Assembly: GCA_946401765.1 (NCBI GenBank) | Contig: CAMIVJ010000103.1 | Span: forward strand, 1-8,744 | DNA from: an uncultured bacterium | Lineage (GTDB): Bacteria > Verrucomicrobiota > Kiritimatiellia > RFP12 > UBA1067 | Length of the DNA stretch: 8,744 nucleotides | Reading direction: 5' to 3' | Part shown: piece after piece, positions 1-6,824 of the stretch | Layout: every line of letters starts with the position of its first letter | Numbering within the stretch: position 1 is the first letter of the stretch | Position numbers and translations under genes: made by a program | The notes under the pieces: model-generated | Told to the model about the DNA's origin: nothing | Seen by the model: only the letters and a program-made list of their open reading frames with translations | Databases searched by the model: none

Positions 1-1915
<1,915 letters not shown>

Positions 1916-1922
1916 TGGCTTA

Positions 1923-1927
1923 CCTTT
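1923..1927 (-). promoter_or_regulatory. Ribosome binding site of rpoB
   Basis: AAAGG sits 7 nt upstream of the rpoB ATG on the minus strand. The spacing is normal and supports the 1915 start. It lies about 45 nt downstream of the leader inverted repeat, so that structure would not directly cover it. Confidence 0.75.
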
Positions 1928-1969
1928 CAGTTTCTCACTGATTGCTTTTAGAAATTGATGAAATGACTT

Positions 1970-2025
1970 TTCACCGCGAATGAAGTGTGGTAAGCGACCA
2001 CTTTGTTAACTGTTTCAGCGGTGAA
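1970..2025 (-). promoter_or_regulatory. Structured 5' leader of rpoB (nested inverted repeats)
   Basis: On the minus strand, TTCACCGC (2025-2018) and GCGGTGAA (1977-1970) form a perfect 8-bp inverted repeat. Inside it, GTGGT and ACCAC (positions 1987-2001) form a second perfect 5-bp stem with a 5-nt loop. The -10 element of the rpoB promoter ends at 2031, so the transcript is expected to begin near 2024. That puts the first arm at the extreme 5' end of the mRNA. A 5'-terminal stem can protect an mRNA from decay. The same palindrome could instead be a DNA operator overlapping the start site. Both roles are inference; only the repeats themselves are seen. Confidence 0.5.
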
Positions 2026-2030
2026 GGAAT

Positions 2031-2059
2031 AGTATAGCATTATTCTGGCATACATACAA
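2031..2059 (-). promoter_or_regulatory. Promoter of rpoB (sigma-70-type with extended -10)
   Basis: On the minus strand the -10 box is TATACT (2036-2031), one base from consensus, directly preceded by the extended -10 motif TGC (2039-2037). A weaker -35 candidate, TTGTAT (2059-2054), lies at exactly 17 bp spacing. The expected start site is near 2024, giving a leader of about 109 nt before rpoB. The surrounding DNA is AT-rich compared with the genes. An extended -10 commonly compensates for a poor -35. Confidence 0.75.
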
Positions 2060-2106
2060 GGGGGTAAAATTAAAATTTTGCGCCTGATACATTTTGAAAA
2101 TAAATA

Positions 2107-2138
2107 CCGCTTCAGGGTATGGGGAAGTCCTGAAGCGG
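2107..2138 (-). terminator. Perfect 10-bp hairpin, possible second terminator upstream of the rpoB promoter
   Basis: CCGCTTCAGG (2107-2116) and CCTGAAGCGG (2129-2138) are exact inverted complements around a 12-nt loop. On the minus strand the stem is followed by TATTTATTTTC, a broken T-rich tract. This fits a back-up terminator that insulates the rpoB promoter, whose -35 lies about 48 bp downstream, from read-through. The plus-strand side has no T-tract. Alternatives are the 3' end of an unrecognised small RNA or a dispersed palindromic repeat. Confidence 0.5.
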
Positions 2139-2222
2139 CAACGGACGGTTGGTTGGCTTTGTCCACTTATGAGTAGGCAGCGCCTGCCGAGAATCTACAC
2201 ACTAGAGAAGTTTTTTTCATTG

Positions 2223-2270
2223 CCCCAAAAACAAAAGTGCCTGGCACCCAAAATCAGGCCCCAGGCACTT
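2223..2270 (-). terminator. Rho-independent terminator of the ppiD-like to DUF1080 operon
   Basis: On the minus strand, AAGTGCCTGG (2270-2261) and CCAGGCACTT (2244-2235) form a perfect 10-bp stem with a 16-nt loop. It is followed at once by TTGTTTTTGGGG (2234-2223). The hairpin begins about 22 nt after the DUF1080 stop codon. Stem plus T-tract is the classic intrinsic terminator layout. The loop is longer than usual, and the stem sequence is related to the adjacent 7-bp repeat (shared AGTGCC), so the element may have arisen from a repeat. Confidence 0.7.
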
Positions 2271-2300
2271 ATCACTAGGCACTAGGCACTAATCACTTGG
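2266..2300. repeat. Five tandem copies of a 7-bp unit (CACTANN) at the DUF1080 stop codon
   Basis: Read on the plus strand, the five consecutive heptamers are CACTTAT, CACTAGG, CACTAGG, CACTAAT and CACTTGG. The array overlaps the last coding bases and the TGA stop of the DUF1080 gene and the outer arm of the terminator. Seven is not a multiple of three, so each copy shifts frame. On the minus strand the array therefore places a TAG, TGA or TAA in all three frames. It could be slippage-derived or the edge of a dispersed repeat. Confidence 0.7.
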
Positions 2301-2961
2301 CCGGCCCGATCTTCACGTTGCGGAAGTACGGCTTGGCGCCGCCATGCATGCCCTGGAAGCCGATGCGGCCCTTGGTGGCGAGGTCGGCCCACGGACGGCT
2401 CAGCCACGGCGGGATATTCGTGCCGTCGGGGTTCTTCTTCGCGTCTGTCCACTTGGAGAGGTCCGCGTCGATCGTCTTCACGCCGTTGACAGTGACAACG
2501 ATCTTCTTGCCCTTCGCCGTAACGGTCATCGTGTTCCACTCGCCTGCGGGCTTTGCCGGCGTGGCGAGAGGCGCGAGATGGCCGTAGAGGCTCGAGTTCT
2601 TGAGATAGCCCGGATCCTTCTTCCACTTCTCATGGTTGTCGTCCAGCAGCTGGATCTCAACGGAGTTCGGAATCCAACTCGACCCGGCGCACTTGTCGCT
2701 GGGGCAGTAGATGATCACGCCGGAGTTGGCGGCGGGGTCGAGCTTGTACTCGAACGAGAGCGTGAAGTTCTCGTACTCCTTCGCGCTCCAGATCGCAGCG
2801 TCCTTGCTCGCGGTGAGCACGCCCTGGGCGTCTTTTGTCCACACGCCGGACGCAAATGCGTCGTCGGCCCACTTCATCGGCTCGAGCTGCGAACTGCAGC
2901 AATCGGCCGCATAGCACGCGGCGCAGAGCGCCAGCGCGGAGAATCCAATGATTTTCTTCAT
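2293..2961 (-). CDS. Secreted DUF1080 / 3-keto-disaccharide hydrolase family protein
   Basis: This is a 222-residue protein of the 3-keto-disaccharide hydrolase family (DUF1080, PF06439), a jelly-roll fold related to concanavalin-like lectins. Members are linked to cleavage of 3-keto glucosides, but the substrate here cannot be read from sequence. Residues 1-18 form a signal peptide (MKKIIGFSALALCAACYA) with probable signal peptidase I cleavage after A18. No good lipobox is present. Family landmarks are YENFTLSFEYKLDPAANSGV (63-82), SVEIQLLDD (100-108), SLYGHLAP (124-131), GEWNTMTV (140-147), and GRIGFQGMHGG ending in YFRNVKI (198-218). The mature N-terminus carries a Cys pair (C21, C22). The ATG at 2961 is preferred over a TTG ten codons upstream, because the longer form adds a Lys/Arg-rich stretch that is really the purine-rich leader. 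It lies 35 nt after the fusion gene and is probably the last gene of the operon. Confidence 0.9.
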   Translation of the reverse strand: MKKIIGFSALALCAACYAADCCSSQLEPMKWADDAFASGVWTKDAQGVLTASKDAAIWSAKEYENFTLSFEYKLDPAANSGVIIYCPSDKCAGSSWIPNSVEIQLLDDNHEKWKKDPGYLKNSSLYGHLAPLATPAKPAGEWNTMTVTAKGKKIVVTVNGVKTIDADLSKWTDAKKNPDGTNIPPWLSRPWADLATKGRIGFQGMHGGAKPYFRNVKIGPAK

Positions 2962-2996
2962 CTTCTTTTTTTCCTTTCTTTTTCTCCCCAAACTCT
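2962..2996 (-). promoter_or_regulatory. Purine-rich leader with ribosome binding site of the DUF1080 gene
   Basis: The 35 nt between the upstream TAG and the ATG at 2961 are almost all purines on the minus strand. They include AAAGG about 11 nt before the ATG and a GGGGAG further upstream. Such unstructured purine tracts favour ribosome loading. This supports 2961 as the true start and the upstream in-frame TTG as an artefact. Confidence 0.55.
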
Positions 2997-5789
2997 CTAG
3001 CGTATCTCGAGGCGCACCATCACCGCGTCATGGTCGCTCGGGAAAAGGCCTTCTGGCCTGTCGGCGCACGTCACGTGGCGCAGCACGCGCACGTTGCCGC
3101 TTGCAAATACGTAGTCGATCCTCACCTTGTTCTCCGGCTGATAGCCGTGGAACGTGCGCAGAGGCCCCTCGTGCGGCTTCTCCGTGCGGAAGAGCGTGTC
3201 GTACAACGTCTGCGACGCCGCGAATATCGGGTGCTCAAACGTCACTTCGCTCGAAATCTGCGGGCCACATCCCTTCAGCAGCTTCTTCTGCTCCTCGGCG
3301 GGAATCCTCTCGAAGCTGTCGTTGAGGTCGCCCGTGAGCATCACCGTCTCTCCCTGCGCTATGCGCTCCATCTCGGCGAGCAGCGCCTTCATGCCCATCA
3401 CGCGCGCATGGGGGCTGATGTGGTCGAGATGAGTGTTGAAGTAGCGGAAGCGGCGGCCGGTCTTTACGTCGCGGAAGAGCCCCCATGTGCAGGTGCGGGT
3501 GCAGGCGGCGTCCCACGACTTGGAGCCGGGCTCGCGCGGCGTCTCGGAGAGCCAGAACGTGTCGGTGCCAAGACACTCGAAACGGTCCTTCCTGTAGTAG
3601 ATGCACATCGCCTCGCCCTTGTCGTCGGGTTCACGCCCAAGCCCCACGCGCGCCCAGCCGCCGCCAAGGGCCGCGTCGAGGTCGTCGCGCTGCCCCGGGG
3701 TGGCCTCCTGCACGCCCATTATGTCGAAGGCGTGGTCCTTGATCACCTTCACCACGCGTGGAAGGCGGTTGGACCATGCGTTGTCGCCGCTGTCGGCCGG
3801 GCAGCGGATGTTGAACGAGGCAAGGTTGAACGGCTCGCTTTCGCCGGATGCAAACGGCGCGTAGAGACGGGTCTTCGCAGAGTCGCGCGCCGCGTACTTG
3901 CGCCACAGGGAGGCGTCGCAGAGCATCGGCATGAACACGCCGCCGATCACGCTGCGGCCGATGAAGTGCTGGTACTTGCCGCTGTCGGTCCAATACCAGT
4001 CGGAGAATGCGACGCGGCTTGGCGACTCGTCCACAAAGCGGTAGAGGCCGTCAATGAGCGCGTCGAAGTCGGCACGGCGGCCGGTGAGCGTGGCGCACCA
4101 CACAAGCCAGTCGGCCTTTGTCCAGAGCTTGCGGCTGTCAAGCGGCAGGCCGAACGGCTGCAGGAGCGCGCGGTACGCCTTCATCTCGGATTCGGCGACT
4201 TCCTGCGGGAAGAGTCCAAGGCCGAGCACGCGGTCCCACGCGAGGTTGTACTTCATCGACCACGAATCGGCCACGTCGTACGCGAGGCGGTAGCCGCCCT
4301 CGCGCCCGCCCTTCGCCGCCTCCATCCACTTCGGCACCATGTCGCGCGCGAGCTTCGCGTACTTCTGCGCCGTCGCGACATCGCCAACGCCCTCGGCAAG
4401 GCGCGCGTAGCACGCAAGCGCCACGATCGACTTCACGGCAAGGTTGGCGTTGTGCGCGAGATGGCCCGCAAAGTCGTCCGTGCAGAGCTGGCTGCCGGGA
4501 TCGAAGCCGAACTTCGCGAGGTACTCGGCCCATTTCGTCACGAGCGGCCACCATCCGGCCGCGAAGCTGACATCGCCCTCCACGTGCGCAAGCGCGGCGA
4601 GCGATATTATCATGTTGCCGCACTCCTCCACGGGCATCAGCACGCTCTCCTTCTTGCCCTTCTCGCCGCCGCCGTAGATCTGCCCTTCCGCGATGGGATA
4701 GAGGCCGAGGTCGTGCGGCGCGAAGGACCACGGCCAGCGGGAGTGGCTTGCGTACACCAAGACGGGCGCGAGCGTGGCGCGGAAGAGGGTGGGGCTCACG
4801 AGCAGAAGATGCGGCGCCTGCGGATAGAGCACGTCCACCGTGCCCACGAGTCCGCCCGAGCCCTGCTCCTTCGAAAGGTAGATGGGCTGGTTGTTCTTGT
4901 CCGCCACAAGCTTGCAGGCAGCGAACGACTGGCGGTATGCAAGGCTCGCGATCTTCGCGTACTTCTCGCCGCCCACGCGCGCCAGATCCTGCGCGAACTC
5001 GGCGTCGAAGGCGTCAAGGCGCGCAAGCACGTCCTTGCGCTCCACCACGGCCTTCGCGAGCATGGACATGAAAGCAAGCCCGTTGCGGCGCCACCACGCG
5101 GGAAGATCCTCGCCGAAGAACCGCATCGACTTCACGTCGTCGTACGCGAGAAGGAAGTGCGCCTCGCCGCCCCTCGGCTCGCTCGGGCCCACCAGCCACG
5201 CCCAGCCCCAGTCGCAGCGCACGCGGTCGCCGCCCTTGGCGAGCGGCTTCTGCTCGGCGCGGCCGATCGACATCGCCGGCAGCTTCGCCACCATGCAGCG
5301 GTTTGTGACCATCTGCGCCTTGTCGTCGTTCGTCGCGAGCGCAGGCGAGATGGAAGCGTTGAGCCGCCATTCCTTCGCGCCCTCCACGCGCGCAGTCACG
5401 TATGCGACTGGACGCGAGAACACGTCGAGATCGTCCACGAGCTTCGCAGTCGAGAACACAAGCGTCGCCTTGAGCGATCCCTCTGCGAAAGTGCACACCG
5501 TCTGGAGCGGACGCACCTCCACGCCCGTCTGAGGAAGCGCCGGCACGCCCTTCGGCTCGAGCCCGCACAGCCTCCACGTCTTTCCGTCTGCCGTCAGCGT
5601 CACCGAGATCGGCTGCTTCGCCCCCGTCCAGTGCGCAGTCTCCGCGTCCGTCAGCCTGTCCGCCGGACTCCACACGCTGAAGAACGGATCAACCGACACA
5701 AGCGGCACGGCCGGCGGACGAAACGCCAACGCCATGATCGGCATAGCCGCAAGAACCGCCACCAGCGCCCTGTTTCCAGACTTCTTCAT
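2997..5789 (-). CDS. Secreted fusion protein: glutaminase-A-like (DUF4964/5127/4965/1793) module plus endonuclease/exonuclease/phosphatase module
   Basis: This is a 930-residue exported protein. Residues 1-22 form a signal peptide ending ALA. Residues 23 to about 640 match the glutaminase-A-like family, with the N-terminal DUF4964/DUF5127 beta part first and the DUF4965/DUF1793 helical-barrel part second. Landmarks are VSVDPFFSVWS (31-41), TVDVLYP (317-323), RWPWSFAPHDLG (351-362), MPVEECGNM (385-393), TDDFAGHLAHNANLA (437-451), YNLAWDR (514-520), DWYWTDSG (597-604) and RSVIGGVFMPML (612-623). After a linker of about 20 residues, residues 654-930 form a complete EEP domain (PF03372). It has N660 in FNIR, E695 in VQE, H787 in NTHLDH, D821 and N823 in TGDLN, D892 in RIDYVF and D919/H920 in SDHDAV. 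All expected metal and catalytic residues are present. The real substrates are unknown; many bacterial members of the first family are not proven glutaminases. The ATG at 5789 begins a good signal peptide and lies 18 nt after def. The reading frame is open throughout, so this is a fusion and not a frameshift joint. Confidence 0.9.
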   Translation of the reverse strand: MKKSGNRALVAVLAAMPIMALAFRPPAVPLVSVDPFFSVWSPADRLTDAETAHWTGAKQPISVTLTADGKTWRLCGLEPKGVPALPQTGVEVRPLQTVCTFAEGSLKATLVFSTAKLVDDLDVFSRPVAYVTARVEGAKEWRLNASISPALATNDDKAQMVTNRCMVAKLPAMSIGRAEQKPLAKGGDRVRCDWGWAWLVGPSEPRGGEAHFLLAYDDVKSMRFFGEDLPAWWRRNGLAFMSMLAKAVVERKDVLARLDAFDAEFAQDLARVGGEKYAKIASLAYRQSFAACKLVADKNNQPIYLSKEQGSGGLVGTVDVLYPQAPHLLLVSPTLFRATLAPVLVYASHSRWPWSFAPHDLGLYPIAEGQIYGGGEKGKKESVLMPVEECGNMIISLAALAHVEGDVSFAAGWWPLVTKWAEYLAKFGFDPGSQLCTDDFAGHLAHNANLAVKSIVALACYARLAEGVGDVATAQKYAKLARDMVPKWMEAAKGGREGGYRLAYDVADSWSMKYNLAWDRVLGLGLFPQEVAESEMKAYRALLQPFGLPLDSRKLWTKADWLVWCATLTGRRADFDALIDGLYRFVDESPSRVAFSDWYWTDSGKYQHFIGRSVIGGVFMPMLCDASLWRKYAARDSAKTRLYAPFASGESEPFNLASFNIRCPADSGDNAWSNRLPRVVKVIKDHAFDIMGVQEATPGQRDDLDAALGGGWARVGLGREPDDKGEAMCIYYRKDRFECLGTDTFWLSETPREPGSKSWDAACTRTCTWGLFRDVKTGRRFRYFNTHLDHISPHARVMGMKALLAEMERIAQGETVMLTGDLNDSFERIPAEEQKKLLKGCGPQISSEVTFEHPIFAASQTLYDTLFRTEKPHEGPLRTFHGYQPENKVRIDYVFASGNVRVLRHVTCADRPEGLFPSDHDAVMVRLEIR

Positions 5790-5807
5790 GCCCTACATCC
5801 CCTTCCG

Positions 5808-6356
5808 CTACAGCGCTCCGCCGTTCTTCTTCGCAAGCTTCTGGAGCTTGTCCGCAAGCTTTAGCTTCTCCACCGCGCTCACCAGGTCCACGTAAAGCAC
5901 TCCCGCCAGATGGTCGGTCTCGTGCTGGATGGCGCGCGCGAGAAAGCCGCGGACCGTCACCATCTGCGGCATGCCTTTGACGTCAGTGTACTGGCACGTC
6001 ACCTGCTCGGCGCGCACGACGTTCGCTCCCATGTTGGGGAAGCTCAGGCAGCCTTCCTTGCCATCCTGCGAGCCCTCCTTCGCCACGATCACCGGGTTGA
6101 ACATCACAAGCGGCATGGCGACCGAGGCGTTGAACGCCTTCGTCTCGTCGTCCGCCTCGCAGCTGGCGGGCACGTCGATCACGCACATCGACTCCGTGCG
6201 GCCCACCTGCTGTGCTGCAAGGCCCACGCCCTTCGCCTTGTACATCGTCTCAAGCATGTCCGCCGCCAGGTTCCGCAGCGCGGGCGTGACGGACGGCACG
6301 GGCACCGCCGCCTCGCGCAGCACCTTTGAACCGTACTTTACGACATCAAGAACCAT
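5808..6356 (-). CDS. def: Peptide deformylase
   Basis: This 182-residue metalloenzyme removes the formyl group from the N-terminal methionine of nascent proteins. All three signature motifs are intact: GVGLAAQQVG (43-52), EGCLSFP (101-107) with metal ligand C103, and QHETDHL (144-150) with ligands H145 and H149 and catalytic E146. The N-terminus, VVKYGSKVLREAAVPV, is typical of the family. There is a modest insertion around residues 63-82, between the IDV strand and the FNP motif, and a Lys-rich C-terminal helix. The ATG at 6356 is preceded by GGAG with 5-nt spacing. The gene lies 36 nt after dut and 18 nt before the fusion gene. It is not paired with fmt here, although def-fmt is the common arrangement. 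Confidence 0.96.
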   Translation of the reverse strand: MVLDVVKYGSKVLREAAVPVPSVTPALRNLAADMLETMYKAKGVGLAAQQVGRTESMCVIDVPASCEADDETKAFNASVAMPLVMFNPVIVAKEGSQDGKEGCLSFPNMGANVVRAEQVTCQYTDVKGMPQMVTVRGFLARAIQHETDHLAGVLYVDLVSAVEKLKLADKLQKLAKKNGGAL

Positions 6357-6392
6357 CTCGTCTCCAGCCTTTCCCTCGCATGAAACCGCACA

Positions 6393-6824
6393 TCACGACA
6401 ACCCGGTGGAGCCAAACCCGCCGGCGCCCCTCTCGGTGGCGTCCAGCGCCTCCACCTCCACAACCTCCGCGCGCGCCACCGGCGCCACGACGACCTGCGC
6501 GATCCTCATGCCCTTCTCCACAGTGAACGGCTCATCTCCGAAATTGGCGAGTATCACGCACACTTCGCCCCTGTACCCGGCGTCGATGGTGCCCGGCGCG
6601 TTCAGCACCGTCACTCCATGCTTAAGCGCGAGGCCGGAGCGAGGACGCACCTGAGCCTCGGCGTCGGGCGGCAGCTGGAACGCAAGCCCCGTACGCACAC
6701 ACGCCCTACCGCCAGGCGGCAATACAAGCGTCTCGACAGAATGAACGTCCATCCCGGCATCGCCGGGATGGGCGTAGCTCGGCAGCTTTGCCGAAGGATC
6801 AATCCTCAGAACCGGCAGCTTCAT
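6393..6824 (-). CDS. dut: dUTP diphosphatase (trimeric dUTPase)
   Basis: This 143-residue enzyme hydrolyses dUTP to dUMP and pyrophosphate, which keeps uracil out of DNA and supplies dTMP synthesis. All five conserved motifs are present in order: AGMDVHS (23-29), PRSGLA (61-66), GTIDAGYRGE (78-87) with catalytic D81, KGMRIAQ (104-110), and RGAGGFGSTG (132-141), the flexible C-terminal arm that closes over the nucleotide. The length is normal for the homotrimeric family. The ATG at 6824 lies inside the 3' end of the ppiD-like gene (26-bp overlap, different frame) and is preceded by AAGG about 6 nt upstream. This suggests translational coupling. Confidence 0.96.
   Translation of the reverse strand: MKLPVLRIDPSAKLPSYAHPGDAGMDVHSVETLVLPPGGRACVRTGLAFQLPPDAEAQVRPRSGLALKHGVTVLNAPGTIDAGYRGEVCVILANFGDEPFTVEKGMRIAQVVVAPVARAEVVEVEALDATERGAGGFGSTGLS

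Larger units (their letters stand above)
1916..2292. other. Intergenic region between the DUF1080 gene and rpoB (377 bp)
   Basis: This AT-richer stretch holds no convincing gene. From right to left it contains the end of a 7-bp tandem array, a terminator hairpin with a T-tract, a short GGCAG/CTGCC hairpin with a 3-nt loop (2176-2188), a perfect 10-bp hairpin (2107-2138), the rpoB promoter and the rpoB leader. The roughly 95 bp between the two larger hairpins could hold a small RNA, but I see no good promoter for one. The open reading frames that cross the region have no codon bias like the neighbouring genes and overlap the promoter. Confidence 0.7.

Noticed and set aside
1948..2166. Minus-strand open frame of 72 codons upstream of rpoB
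   Set aside because: It crosses the rpoB promoter, leader and a terminator-like hairpin, has codon use unlike the neighbouring genes and no good ribosome binding site.
2094..2285. Plus-strand open frame of 63 codons in the intergenic region
   Set aside because: It runs through two hairpins and the repeat, and has no ribosome binding site or recognisable product.
2266..2300. CRISPR-like array
   Set aside because: The units are only 7 bp and directly adjoining, with no spacers, so this is a simple tandem repeat.
2293..2991. Longer form of the DUF1080 protein starting at a TTG at 2991
   Set aside because: The extra ten codons (TTG GGG AGA AAA and so on) are the purine-rich leader with the ribosome binding site. 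The signal peptide begins at the ATG at 2961.
2997..5789. Fusion as a sequencing frameshift or lost stop between two genes
   Set aside because: The frame is open with consistent codon bias through the joint near 3830-3890, and there is no leftover start site, ribosome binding site or signal peptide before the EEP part. It cannot be fully excluded without reads.
3030..5864. Very long plus-strand open frame (944 codons) opposite the fusion gene
   Set aside because: Its product is an Arg/His/Leu/Ala/Val-rich sequence with no domain, which is the expected mirror of a high-GC gene with G/C third positions. The minus strand carries clear families.
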